Origin: a virus
Virus record (IMG/VR): IMGVR_UViG_3300035703_000094
Location: 1 to 62,646 of that record
DNA length: 62,646 bases
Reading direction: 5' to 3' (one strand)
Part shown: positions 7,493 to 16,465 of the stretch, piece after piece
Layout of the letters: the number at the start of each line of letters is the position of its first letter
How positions within the stretch are numbered: the first letter of the stretch is position 1
The notes under the pieces: model-generated
Database searches by the model: none
Told to the model about the DNA's origin: nothing
Seen by the model: the letters and a program-made list of their open reading frames with translations, nothing else
Program-made: the position numbers and the translations under genes

Positions 7493-7986
7493 TGACTATT
7501 CTACTAAAGTTTTGGCGTGAGATACTTATTGCTATCCTTGGCTTGGCTGTCTACTTGCAGCACAAATACAAGCCTGTCTGCGAGCCACCAAAGACAGAGG
7601 TCGTAGTGCAAGAGAAAGTCGTCTATAAAGACAAGATTATTTACAAGGACAAAGTCATCTACAAAGACCGCGTCATCACAAAGCCGGACGGTACGAAGAT
7701 TGAGGAGCGCACCCGTACCGAGGAAACAAGTCAGACCGAGGAAAAGAAGCGCAAGGAAGATAAGAAAGTTGAAATTAAGATTCCTGTTAATCCACCTAAG
7801 AGCAAGCATATTAGCATTGCGCTTGACCCTTTGGCAAAGTTTAGGGACAATGAGTACGTGGCTATCCTGGGCGGTGGTCTGAGGCTAGGGAATACACCCT
7901 TCTTCTTGACCATCAATCCTAACATTAACTTGAGCAAACCGAGATTGGAGAACCTGTTCATCGGTATAACATGGGAGATTGAGTGA
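7492..7986 (+). CDS. Single-pass membrane protein, spanin-like
   Basis: A 164-residue protein with an N-terminal membrane segment at about residues 9-22 (EILIAILGLAVYLQ). A highly charged stalk follows, built on three copies of a six-residue repeat (VVYKDK, IIYKDK, VIYKDR) and a Glu/Lys/Thr-rich stretch. The last 55 residues look like beta strands rich in Gly and Asn. An N-terminal anchor with a long periplasmic stalk is the shape of an inner-membrane spanin. It stands two genes before the endolysin, which supports a lysis role. No partner lipoprotein lies next to it. It could also be a different envelope protein. Confidence 0.5.
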   Translation: MTILLKFWREILIAILGLAVYLQHKYKPVCEPPKTEVVVQEKVVYKDKIIYKDKVIYKDRVITKPDGTKIEERTRTEETSQTEEKKRKEDKKVEIKIPVNPPKSKHISIALDPLAKFRDNEYVAILGGGLRLGNTPFFLTINPNINLSKPRLENLFIGITWEIE

Positions 7987-8426
7987 TGCGTGTAACTTAT
8001 GCAAAGTGTTATGCAGGCGGAATTGAACGTGTGCATGGTCCCTTTCCATCCATGGAAAAGGCTACTGCGTATGTTTTGGAACATCACCAAACGCTACGCT
8101 GGGATTTCTACTACGTAACAGAATATGCAGAGACACCGCCTAAGCTGTCAGACTATCAGTGCTTGGCATGCGATGCGGTGACAGAGGCGTGGGACCTGCC
8201 TTCGGCTTGCTCGCAATGTAATCATCCTACGCTGATGAAGTTGATGCCCATGCCCGGACTGTGTGGTCTGGAAGGCTCAGCCTCTTTTCTCTCAGGCACA
8301 AAGCGTAAGGGCTTTGCCGAATTGAAGGAAGCCAACAAATTGGAGACAGCCTCATACGATATGCCTGCCGAGAAGCGTGGCCAAATACAGGCAGAAATTG
8401 ATAGACTCCGACGTAGTCCTACCTAA
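7986..8426 (+). CDS. Zinc-ribbon protein
   Basis: A 146-residue protein with a zinc ribbon in the middle: C59, C62, C75 and C78 in YQCLACDAVTEAWDLPSACSQC. The spacing is like that of rubredoxin or FmdB-type ribbons. The flanking parts are not recognised, and the C-terminus is a charged helix. The ATG at 7986 overlaps the stop of the spanin-like gene (TGATG). It is the last gene of the plus-strand early arm and converges, with a four-base overlap, on the endolysin gene. The role is unknown, possibly nucleic-acid or protein binding. Confidence 0.7.
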   Translation: MRVTYAKCYAGGIERVHGPFPSMEKATAYVLEHHQTLRWDFYYVTEYAETPPKLSDYQCLACDAVTEAWDLPSACSQCNHPTLMKLMPMPGLCGLEGSASFLSGTKRKGFAELKEANKLETASYDMPAEKRGQIQAEIDRLRRSPT

Positions 8427-8809
8427 TACGTCCACTCTTTACGTTGGCCAGGGCGTACGTCAACGTGAATGAATCCTTTCCTGCGGCCATCCCCCAGGCC
8501 AACTACGCCCGTCTCTTCCTTACAAAGTCTATACAATTCTTCCAGGTCTTCCTTATCGCCCGAAGCTGGGCGAATATCTGCTGCGGTTCCGAGCAGATGT
8601 TGACTAGCCACAGCACCACCAATAGTAGCATTGTGCTTTTTACACCGGAACCCAGATGTGACGACAATAGGTTTACCAAATTGTTCACGTAGTCGATTGA
8701 GTGCGTCAAGTAGTGCATCGTTTAGCCTCAAGTTAGGTACTTTACCAGGACATTTTTCCTTGCATTGACACTGAAATTCAGCTAACTTAAAAAAGCTACC
8801 CGTACTCAT
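8423..8809 (-). CDS. Endolysin, M15-family peptidase
   Basis: A 128-residue cell-wall peptidase of the VanY/M15 type (L-alanyl-D-glutamate or D-Ala-D-Ala endopeptidase), which cuts peptidoglycan peptides at lysis. The zinc-site motif SQHLLGTAADIRP gives His71 and Asp78, and GFIHVDVRP gives His115 with Asp117. The start at 8809 (MSTGSFF) is preferred to one 54 bases upstream because GGAG precedes it and the upstream codons overlap the divergent gene. There is no signal peptide, so a holin is needed for release. It is isolated from the late operon and read toward the early arm. Confidence 0.88.
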   Translation of the reverse strand: MSTGSFFKLAEFQCQCKEKCPGKVPNLRLNDALLDALNRLREQFGKPIVVTSGFRCKKHNATIGGAVASQHLLGTAADIRPASGDKEDLEELYRLCKEETGVVGLGDGRRKGFIHVDVRPGQRKEWTY

Positions 8810-8822
8810 ATTGGAGGTCTCC
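8810..8822. promoter_or_regulatory. Shared 13-base head-to-head start region
   Basis: The start codons of the endolysin (8809, minus) and of the next plus gene (8823) are separated by only 13 bases. The near-palindrome GGAGGTCTCC in this gap gives a GGAG ribosome-binding site on both strands. There is no room for a promoter, so each transcript must begin inside the coding region of the opposite gene, and the two 5' ends must overlap. Confidence 0.7.
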
Positions 8823-9230
8823 ATGTCTGTCACGTTCAAAGAATTGCATCTCGGAAGACGCAATCATGTTGCTCTCAATCTTCAACTAAAAGAGCAAGTT
8901 ACTGTAAAGAATAGCCCGAATGGTAAAGGTTTGCTACTGGGCAATCCTGAAGTTGTGCAAGCATCGGGAAAAGATGAAGGTTCTCTGCAGGTTGAAAGCA
9001 AATTGCCGCACGGTAGATTTGTACGCCTGAACTTTGGTACACTTCATGTGTCGGAAAAGGACGAGGTACTTGTCGCGTTGAATCCAAAACTCGCAAGTGC
9101 TTGTCTCCTTTCTGGTCCAATTATTCTCACCCCAAAAGAACTGCACGAAGTAAGTATCTCTCTTTACACAGTTAAGCAAATTGACCTAGCGGATTACGAG
9201 TGGGTTGTGGCATTGTACTCCTTGACGTGA
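8823..9230 (+). CDS. Hypothetical protein, 135 aa
   Basis: This protein is not recognised. It starts MSVTFKELHLGRRNHVALNL. It is rich in beta strands and lacks cysteine motifs and membrane segments. The ATG at 8823 follows GGAGGTCTCC, and a TTG start 12 bases upstream is less likely. It forms a two-gene plus-strand island with the next gene, between the endolysin and the end of the ejection-protein operon. The all-beta pattern with conserved Gly and Pro would fit a virion surface domain, but this is inference. Confidence 0.7.
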   Translation: MSVTFKELHLGRRNHVALNLQLKEQVTVKNSPNGKGLLLGNPEVVQASGKDEGSLQVESKLPHGRFVRLNFGTLHVSEKDEVLVALNPKLASACLLSGPIILTPKELHEVSISLYTVKQIDLADYEWVVALYSLT

Positions 9231-9258
9231 CTACTTCGCACGTCCAGGGAGTATAGCC

Positions 9259-9543
9259 ATGGATAACGTGATTGACATTACGAAGCGTTCTAAGAAGATG
9301 AAGGAATGGCAGAAACCCGCAGAGGAACCCAAGAATAAGCAGGTGCAATTAGTCGCAGTGGAAATGGCAACCCTTCTTTACAATCTGGTGCAAAGTAATC
9401 TGCAGCTCATCGAAAAGATTGAGGAGATGAGTGATATGATGGAGCACATGGAGTACCAGATTGACTGTCTACGTAAAGATGTAGACCAGGTCGCTGACCA
9501 CATCACTCGGTCACAGCCTCAAACAAAGTCTCCAAACTCCTAA
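9259..9543 (+). CDS. Coiled-coil small protein
   Basis: A 94-residue protein with a basic N-terminus (MDNVIDITKRSKKMKEW) followed by a long heptad-like helix (MATLLYNLVQSNLQLIEKIEEM onward, about residues 37-85) that suggests a coiled-coil oligomer. Its last 41 bases overlap the end of the convergent 1182-residue ejection-protein gene. No known family is recognised. It could be an assembly or regulatory factor. Confidence 0.65.
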   Translation: MDNVIDITKRSKKMKEWQKPAEEPKNKQVQLVAVEMATLLYNLVQSNLQLIEKIEEMSDMMEHMEYQIDCLRKDVDQVADHITRSQPQTKSPNS

Positions 9544-12500
9544 CCTCATTCTCATCTCCAGATGTCAGCTTCGTAGCATCATTCCATGTACGGAGTATGC
9601 CTGGCAGCATGGGAATGTAGGCATCACCAAGCGATGCCAGAGCAGAGCCTGCCTTATCAATGTCACCTTCTATAAGTGCTTTAGCGAATTTACCTGTACT
9701 CGTGACAATCGGTGGAGTACCGATGCCCTGTGTCAACGAGGCAAGCGGTGACAGACCAGTCAATCCCTTCTTACCACCAATGAGCGCCTGAATCTGCGGG
9801 TCTTCCTGACTGAAGAATGACTTGTCTTCACTCATGACCGCAGCATTGATTACACCGAGCATCATGAAAGGGGCCAAATAGCGCCCTCCTAGCTCTGCAG
9901 AGCCTGCGCCTATACCCTTCCTAGCATACGCATCAATAACGTCACCAGCGATTGCCGTAGGCCACTTAGAGAAGGTACTCAGGACAGGGCCTGCTGCGCG
10001 ACCGAAGGCACTCATGGACAGTTTGTTGTACTGGAAGACTGTCTTGTCCAAGAGGTTGTTAATCAGAAGACCTTCGAGTGCCTGGTCATCACCCTTTTCT
10101 ATAGCTTCCTTGACGGCCCGACGCATGCCTGGGTTGAGTTTCTGCACGTACAGTTTTGCAGCCTGATTACCGCTCAGTAAATCCTTGGTTAACTCCTTGC
10201 CCATCTGTACCACGATGACGCGGTTGGCACGCTCGGCTGTTTCATACAGAGCCATTGAGTATTTTGTATAAGTATCAATGAGAGCATCTGTCTTAGCGCC
10301 AATCCAACTACGTTTAATCTGCGACTCAAGCACGGACATTAGTTCAGTGTTCCATTGCGCGGCACGGAATTGTCCACCTTGCCTTACCGTATCCAAAGGA
10401 TTGAGAGCCACATTTTTAAGGGCACGCATGACGTAGCCCATACCTGCAGCACCCAACTCAGGAGCTGTAACCAATATAGGCTGCGACATATTTTGTAGAG
10501 CAGAGCGTATGTTAGCTCCGAGGAAGTTAGGATAAACGGCACCAAACATACGTGATGAGGTACTCTCACCTGCCTCAAGCATCCACTCGGCGATACGTCG
10601 AAGCTGAGAGTCGGCGCTACGGTTATCACGAATATCCAATAGTGCATTCGCAAATTGTTGAGTAGCCGCTCGCCATGTGTTGCTACGGACACCGCCTAGG
10701 TTATCTGTCAGAAGATTGCTTAGGTACTCGGCATCCTTATGGAAACCACGGCGGATTAGAATATCCCTTACATTTTCCATCTCTGCAAATGTATCACGCA
10801 TAAATGCGTGCTTGAATGTATTCGATGCCCAGCGTGCTGCCAGCTTGGTTACATTTGTTTCACGAATCATCTCAGGAACTTCTTCAACAGAACGACGGTA
10901 GACAGCTGCAGCATTTGATGTGTCACGAATGCCAGCTGTGCGTGGATTGATTTGTCGTGCAAGAACTTGTCTCATCGTATCGGCGTCCTGAATAGCTCCG
11001 CCATTCAAATACTCAAGCGAGTCCTTCAATCTACGATAGTTTACATCATTTCGCAAACCTGCCTCGGCTGCTTTCGTGTACGCTTCTTCGCCGTAATCCA
11101 TGAGGTTTATCCCAAAACGGTCACGAATATCGGCAATGCCATCACGCAGACGCTTGGCAATCTCAATACGGTCCAGGACAGCGTGTGGAACATAGCCACC
11201 ATATTTCTGTACAAAGTCTGCAATATTGAGTCCTTGTTCGTTAGCTTCTGTACGGGCTGAGGCAAACCACTTCCGGTATTCATTGACTACATCGGCTTTC
11301 TTCGGGTCAGGTATTTCAGTAATACCTTTGTCCAAAAATTTATAGAGGTCATCATCACTTAGATTTGCTGCCTGCTTCATCTTATCCAGACTTGCAAGTC
11401 CTTTAATCTTGGTGAGAACTCCGTCCGCGCCCATAACCTCACGGTCATTGACAACCTGTGCAAGCATTCTAGTAAAGGCATTGTATTGATTATTGCCTTT
11501 GTTCAGCGTCACTTCGAGGCGTGTGCCTGCGCGTCGGTCAATGCCACGCAAGACGAACTGAGCATCTGTAAAACCCTGAGCAATGTTCCGTAGTACCGGA
11601 CCTTCTGCTTCTCCAAGCCCAGCCCGGGCAATGATTCTGTCTGAGATAAGTTTGTTCGCTGCATTTTGTTGCAGCACTCGACGGAATTCGCCCTTCAAGA
11701 ATTCAGCGCCTTCACCCGCTCTGCTAAGAATATTGGTGAGACTGCCAGTCATTGACTGCGTCCCTTCCTGTACTTTGCCTGCAATCCTCGGCAAGTTTTC
11801 ATCCAAGTACTTCTGTACGATGACGGTCCTGCCCAGCTCGGATACTTTATTTTCGGCATCCAACAAACGGCCATCCTTGAGGTCAGTCAGTAACTTGCGT
11901 TGACCTTCGGTGCTAAGACCGTTGAAGATTTCTTCGGAGGCAGATTCGACTGCTTTTTTGCCAGCCTCTGTATCGCCTTTCCCGAGTAATTTGTATAGAC
12001 CTTCAGTGCTGTTTATCTCTTTACTCAATTTCTCAATATCTTCTTTGCCTTTGGCGGCGACTGCACGGTCAATAACGGTATCCATTGTCTGCTGAGCATT
12101 CTGTGTTTTGCTTACTTGTTCGTTAATCTGCCGAACCATATCAGGGCTTTCGGCCAATTCTGCTTCTGCAGCTTCTGCAGCACGTCGTGCCCTTACGTTA
12201 CGGATAAGGCCAAACACCTCAACGCCCGCAGCTACTGCCCCGCCCAGGCCGGCACCGAGCATGACTGCCTTGCTCTCGTAGTCCTTCTCTGCTCCGGCAT
12301 AGGTAGCTGCTGCAGCTTCACCCACACCTGTGGCAATGGTCGCTGCTTTGGCTGCCGTTTCACCTGCACCTGCAGCTTTCGCAGCAGTGCCTGCAACTTT
12401 TGCTAAACCGTAGCCTGTGGCCAAGGCACCACCAAGTTCTGCAGCCTGCAGCAATCCTGATTTCTTGGCGAGTGCAATGGTACGCAGGTCATCGAGTGCA

Positions 12501-13051
12501 GCCTCCATCTTGGGGTCACTCTGGAATTTGATGGCCAGTTTCTGGGGCAGGCCCATAGCCACGGCCTCGGAAAGAGAACCAAGCAAACCTTCTGAGACTT
12601 GCGCCAATTCGCCGCCGATACCGCCGGTAGCCATAGGCGCACCGAAGAATGCGGCCCAGTCAAAGGAAGTTAGATTGCTTACGGGAATATTGTGCTTACG
12701 TGCGATGCCTTCCAGCTCGGAAGGAAGAATGCGCATCTCTTCGACTTTACCACTGATGACAGGTGTCTTGAGTGCCTCTTCGTCCAGCTTCTTACGTTCC
12801 TCTGGACTTACCCTAGATTGAATATCTGCAGTCAATTCCTTTGGGTCAGTACGGATTTGCAATGCTGCCAAGGCTTTACCAAAGAAGCCAGGTTCTTCTT
12901 TTTCTTGTTCTTGCGGCTCAACCTTGTACTTTGCAAACGGGTCTTCCTCTGGCACCTTGTATTTCTCAAAAGGGTCAGCCTCAGCTTCTTTGACTTTGTA
13001 CTTCTCGAAGGGGTCTTCCTGCGAGTTTACGAGTGGTTGTGTTTCAGCCAT
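9503..13051 (-). CDS. Large internal virion/ejection-type protein, 1182 aa
   Basis: A very large protein and the last gene of the late operon. The N-terminus carries three copies of an eight-residue repeat (DPFEKYKV, DPFEKYKV, DPFAKYKV) within the first 45 residues. An alanine/glycine-rich stretch with possible membrane-active helices follows (about residues 200-290, with runs such as GAGLGGAVAAGVEV), then long charged helices. Podoviruses commonly place three or more giant helical proteins after the tail genes. These are stored in the capsid and ejected to form a channel through the envelope. Size, position and composition fit that role. No lysozyme motif was recognised, so this is a contextual call. 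Confidence 0.6.
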   Translation of the reverse strand: MAETQPLVNSQEDPFEKYKVKEAEADPFEKYKVPEEDPFAKYKVEPQEQEKEEPGFFGKALAALQIRTDPKELTADIQSRVSPEERKKLDEEALKTPVISGKVEEMRILPSELEGIARKHNIPVSNLTSFDWAAFFGAPMATGGIGGELAQVSEGLLGSLSEAVAMGLPQKLAIKFQSDPKMEAALDDLRTIALAKKSGLLQAAELGGALATGYGLAKVAGTAAKAAGAGETAAKAATIATGVGEAAAATYAGAEKDYESKAVMLGAGLGGAVAAGVEVFGLIRNVRARRAAEAAEAELAESPDMVRQINEQVSKTQNAQQTMDTVIDRAVAAKGKEDIEKLSKEINSTEGLYKLLGKGDTEAGKKAVESASEEIFNGLSTEGQRKLLTDLKDGRLLDAENKVSELGRTVIVQKYLDENLPRIAGKVQEGTQSMTGSLTNILSRAGEGAEFLKGEFRRVLQQNAANKLISDRIIARAGLGEAEGPVLRNIAQGFTDAQFVLRGIDRRAGTRLEVTLNKGNNQYNAFTRMLAQVVNDREVMGADGVLTKIKGLASLDKMKQAANLSDDDLYKFLDKGITEIPDPKKADVVNEYRKWFASARTEANEQGLNIADFVQKYGGYVPHAVLDRIEIAKRLRDGIADIRDRFGINLMDYGEEAYTKAAEAGLRNDVNYRRLKDSLEYLNGGAIQDADTMRQVLARQINPRTAGIRDTSNAAAVYRRSVEEVPEMIRETNVTKLAARWASNTFKHAFMRDTFAEMENVRDILIRRGFHKDAEYLSNLLTDNLGGVRSNTWRAATQQFANALLDIRDNRSADSQLRRIAEWMLEAGESTSSRMFGAVYPNFLGANIRSALQNMSQPILVTAPELGAAGMGYVMRALKNVALNPLDTVRQGGQFRAAQWNTELMSVLESQIKRSWIGAKTDALIDTYTKYSMALYETAERANRVIVVQMGKELTKDLLSGNQAAKLYVQKLNPGMRRAVKEAIEKGDDQALEGLLINNLLDKTVFQYNKLSMSAFGRAAGPVLSTFSKWPTAIAGDVIDAYARKGIGAGSAELGGRYLAPFMMLGVINAAVMSEDKSFFSQEDPQIQALIGGKKGLTGLSPLASLTQGIGTPPIVTSTGKFAKALIEGDIDKAGSALASLGDAYIPMLPGILRTWNDATKLTSGDENEVRSLETLFEAVTE

Positions 13052-15525
13052 TACTGTCTCCGTGCGCCTTTTGCTTCAAGAGCTTTAACTTCGGAAGCGG
13101 GTACACGTAATTTATCACCTTTCGGAGAGACCATGTCAACCATTTGTTCAACTTCTGCAGGAGCCTCTTCTTCTCCTAAATATGACTTAACTTTACGACT
13201 ATAAGCCTCTTGGAGAATGCCTCTGGCTGTTGCTTTGTTTTCCTTGGAACTAAAGAAACCAGGACCTTCCGACAGGCGGGAGAGTTCTGCAGTTTCTTCG
13301 GGTGTAAGACCGAGACCTGCAGAAGCATTGGCAAATTCTTTCTGTCTCAGTTCCTTATTCTTTGACTTAGCATCATACCAGTTATCGAACAAGAGACTTG
13401 ACTTAGAGTAAGATTGTTCTGCTGTTTCAAGTTTCTTTTTGTCGGTTGTCGATGCTTTTGTTTTGGCTGCAGTGACGCGGGCATCCAAATCCATCTGCTT
13501 CAGCTTGAGTGCGTTGGCCATCTCTGCAGCGTTTTGTTGCTGCTTAAAGGCACGTTCCTCTGCATTCATCTTCGCCCGGGCAGCCTCTGTCTGAGCACGT
13601 TCACGCTCATCCAAGGATGCTTTCAGGAACATATCTGCTCGCTTGTATGCACGCTCCTGCAATCCCTCGCGCTCTTTCGAGAGAGCCTTACGTCCCGCTT
13701 CCACCTCTTCTCTGGCGATGCCGAACTTCTCTTTTGCCTGAGCCATATCTACTTCAAGTTTCTTCATGCTGCGATTAAGGTCACTAGACCAGTCATATTT
13801 CTCAAGCTGAAGATTGGAGCCGATACGCTGGCCAAGTCGTTTACCTTCACGTGCAGCGAAGTATTTGATGGCAGCCTGTCCAAGTGTCTCGAAGATTTGT
13901 CCCCAGGATGCAATGGCTTCACGACGTGCAGCTTCATCCTTGGCAGTCTTAATTGATTCATTGTAAGAAGCTGTGGCATCTTTGATTGCAGCAGTCAAGG
14001 AATCCTCTTGTCCCTTGAAGCGTTCCTGTGTTGCCTGGTCTAGCTCTGCCATAGGCTCTACAGCTTTCTGAATATTTGTCCAGAACGTATTCAAGTCTTC
14101 TGGTTTATCTACCTTAATACCGGCCTGTTTGGTAGTTGGGGCAGCTGGTTTACCTGGTGCTACGGGTGCTTTAGGCGCAGACGGAACTGCCGGTGCCGTA
14201 GGTTCGGTTGGTGCAGGTGTTGGCGGAGTAACTTTCTGTGGCTCTACCTTCTGTACCGCTTCTTCTGTAGGCTTCAGGAATTGACTTCCTACGCCGAGAA
14301 GTATTCCACCGGCAGCTAATCCCTTAGCGTACTTGGCAATACCAGCAGAGCCTTCTTTCTGCGCTGCGACGATACCTTTCTTGAGTTCGACAACTTGCTC
14401 AGGAGGAAGTGCTTCACCGCTTTCCTTAACGAACTTAACATTATAGAGACCTTCATTGAGTTTTGTCTCAAAGCCTGTCTGTTTGTTGAACGTGGCGTAG
14501 TCAGTGTCGGCACGTTTGAAATTGCCTGCAGCTCCTTTGATAAGTGTTTCCTTGTAGGTAGGTCCGGGCGGCAGCGGCGAGGACGTAGGCTCCTCTCCTG
14601 CTTTCGGTGGACCGACGAAGTCACTGTTTTGTTTAGCTGTTTGTTGAAGTTTCGAGAGTGCTTCTGGACTTGTCTTACTTGCCACCTCTTCTTTTTGTCC
14701 AGAGAGGTTAGACTTTTGTTCTTTTAGTTTGGCTAACTCAGTATCATTCTGTGCTTTTTCACGTTTAAGGTTAGCCTCTTCTTGTCTGAATTGTGGTTTC
14801 TTTTTGGACAAGCGTTCTGCTTTGGCACTTCTTTCTGCAATCTGCTTATCTACATCGGTAATTTTTGTGTCAGATTCTTTGATGTTTTTGACATTATAGG
14901 CATCATCCATCTGTACTTGACCAGGAGAACGACGCGCCTTGACGAGTGCATCAAAGTCTTCACTGGTTCCTCCCATGCCGGTAAACTCAGCTCGTGTTAA
15001 TTTTCTGCCATTTTCTAACTCAACTGAGTCGGTAGGAGAACCAGCCTTGGAGGTCAGTTCTTTTACTTTGGCAGGGACGGCGGGAGCGTTGGTAATAGTT
15101 TCAGCTTTTGGTACTTCGGTCGTAGCTTTTACTTGTTGTTTCAAATTTGATAGCTTCTGTGATTCTGTCTTAGGTACAACATCCTCAGCAGGCGTCTCAA
15201 GTCCTTGCCGTTTTTTGATGGTCTCCATCAGACCTTCGCCGCCGCCTGTCTTATAACTCTTCTTGAGTTCATCAATCGTCTCTGGGCTAGTCTTAGCCTC
15301 AGCTACCGATTCTTTTTTGACAGGAGCTTTCTTCTCTACCTTTGCCGCAACTTGTTCGACAGGAAGTTCTTCGCCAGCATTATGTGCATCAATGCGTTTG
15401 ACAGCATTGGTAAAGCCCATACTCTCTGCCATATCGCGGAGATTTTTTGGTATCTTTTCTCCGGCCTTGATAAGGTCACTAATTTCATCCAAAAATTTTG
15501 TAGATGCACCTGCTAGACTTGCCAT
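13051..15525 (-). CDS. Large internal virion/ejection-type protein, 824 aa
   Basis: A long, low-complexity helical protein. It starts MASLAGASTKFLDEISDLIK and carries a Pro/Ala/Thr-rich hinge (PAPTEPTAPAVPSAPKAPV, about residue 440). A long charged coiled-coil region rich in Ala, Glu, Lys and Arg follows. A hydrophobic glycine-rich segment before the hinge (LAAGGILLGVG) could enter a membrane. The gene abuts its neighbours on both sides with overlaps or gaps of one or two bases. These traits match ejected inner-core proteins of podovirus-type particles. No enzymatic motif is seen. Confidence 0.55.
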   Translation of the reverse strand: MASLAGASTKFLDEISDLIKAGEKIPKNLRDMAESMGFTNAVKRIDAHNAGEELPVEQVAAKVEKKAPVKKESVAEAKTSPETIDELKKSYKTGGGEGLMETIKKRQGLETPAEDVVPKTESQKLSNLKQQVKATTEVPKAETITNAPAVPAKVKELTSKAGSPTDSVELENGRKLTRAEFTGMGGTSEDFDALVKARRSPGQVQMDDAYNVKNIKESDTKITDVDKQIAERSAKAERLSKKKPQFRQEEANLKREKAQNDTELAKLKEQKSNLSGQKEEVASKTSPEALSKLQQTAKQNSDFVGPPKAGEEPTSSPLPPGPTYKETLIKGAAGNFKRADTDYATFNKQTGFETKLNEGLYNVKFVKESGEALPPEQVVELKKGIVAAQKEGSAGIAKYAKGLAAGGILLGVGSQFLKPTEEAVQKVEPQKVTPPTPAPTEPTAPAVPSAPKAPVAPGKPAAPTTKQAGIKVDKPEDLNTFWTNIQKAVEPMAELDQATQERFKGQEDSLTAAIKDATASYNESIKTAKDEAARREAIASWGQIFETLGQAAIKYFAAREGKRLGQRIGSNLQLEKYDWSSDLNRSMKKLEVDMAQAKEKFGIAREEVEAGRKALSKEREGLQERAYKRADMFLKASLDERERAQTEAARAKMNAEERAFKQQQNAAEMANALKLKQMDLDARVTAAKTKASTTDKKKLETAEQSYSKSSLLFDNWYDAKSKNKELRQKEFANASAGLGLTPEETAELSRLSEGPGFFSSKENKATARGILQEAYSRKVKSYLGEEEAPAEVEQMVDMVSPKGDKLRVPASEVKALEAKGARRQ

Positions 15526-15526
15526 C

Positions 15527-16465
15527 TCATTTTCTCCTTATCATTCCACGAATTTCTTCACGACTAGGTTGATAGCCTTTACTGCCCGGCTTTGTTGCTC
15601 CAGCAACTCCACTACCAATAGCAGAGCCAGCGGTCGCTCCAAGGGCTGCTCCTTGTGCGATTGCAGCTGCTCCTACTGCAGCGCCTGCACCGGCTGTGCC
15701 GACAGTAATTGCAATACCAGCTGCAATACCCAGACCTGCACCAATAAGACTTCCCATAGAACTCCATTGAGCCGATTCTTCTGCAGCTTTTGCTTCTGCT
15801 TCTGCAATCTTACGTTTAATCTCAGCCTGTGCTTTAGTCAATCTATCTTGTAATTCTCTATCTGCTGCAGCTTCACTTTTTGCAAACTCTTGCTGCAAGG
15901 TCTGCTGAATCTTAGCTTGAGCAGTTTTAAGTAGGGTCATACGTCGTTTTTGTACCTGCGCTACCTGCAATTCTGTATTCCTGTAATCCTGCCAGCGTTG
16001 TGCTTTCTTTGCTGCATAATCCATAAGTTGTGTCTGAGACCAGATGGTCCTGCCCAGCTCATCCTTCTGGAATTGCATGGCTTTATCATACAGCTTATTC
16101 TTAACATCCCCGCCAAGCTGGGTCAAGATTTGTTCATTCTTTCTTACTTGCTGTTGTAAGCCAAGCTGTCTGTCTGCCAGGATTTGTTGTTTCTCCAAGC
16201 CTTGGCGTTGAAGTTCCATCTGACCTACCTGCATGGCCCCGCGCTGAACTTTCTGTTGTGCTTCCCGTGCAGCCGCTGCCTGGGCAGTGTAAAGCTGTGC
16301 ACCCATATCTGCAGCCGAGACACGTTGGCCGGTAGCTGCCTGCTTTGCGACGGCTTGCTGAGCTGCAAAGGAAGCTGCACTTTGTTGCATCTGCTGTCCT
16401 TGCTGTGCCATCGAAGGAAACTGCGAAGCTAGATTGGCTAGTTGTGAAGTCTTAGGTGTTGCCAT
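15527..16465 (-). CDS. Ejection-type protein with glycine-zipper end, 312 aa
   Basis: The N-terminal third is dominated by Gln and Ala (QQGQQMQQSAASFAAQQAVA), and the middle is a long charged coiled coil. Residues from about 235 to 290 form a Gly/Ala-rich hydrophobic stretch with GxxxG spacing (SLIGAGLGIAAGIAITVG). This looks like a membrane-inserting glycine zipper. Such tails occur in phage proteins delivered into the host envelope with the DNA. It is one of five consecutive genes with this character. Function is inferred from composition and position. Confidence 0.55.
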   Translation of the reverse strand: MATPKTSQLANLASQFPSMAQQGQQMQQSAASFAAQQAVAKQAATGQRVSAADMGAQLYTAQAAAAREAQQKVQRGAMQVGQMELQRQGLEKQQILADRQLGLQQQVRKNEQILTQLGGDVKNKLYDKAMQFQKDELGRTIWSQTQLMDYAAKKAQRWQDYRNTELQVAQVQKRRMTLLKTAQAKIQQTLQQEFAKSEAAADRELQDRLTKAQAEIKRKIAEAEAKAAEESAQWSSMGSLIGAGLGIAAGIAITVGTAGAGAAVGAAAIAQGAALGATAGSAIGSGVAGATKPGSKGYQPSREEIRGMIRRK

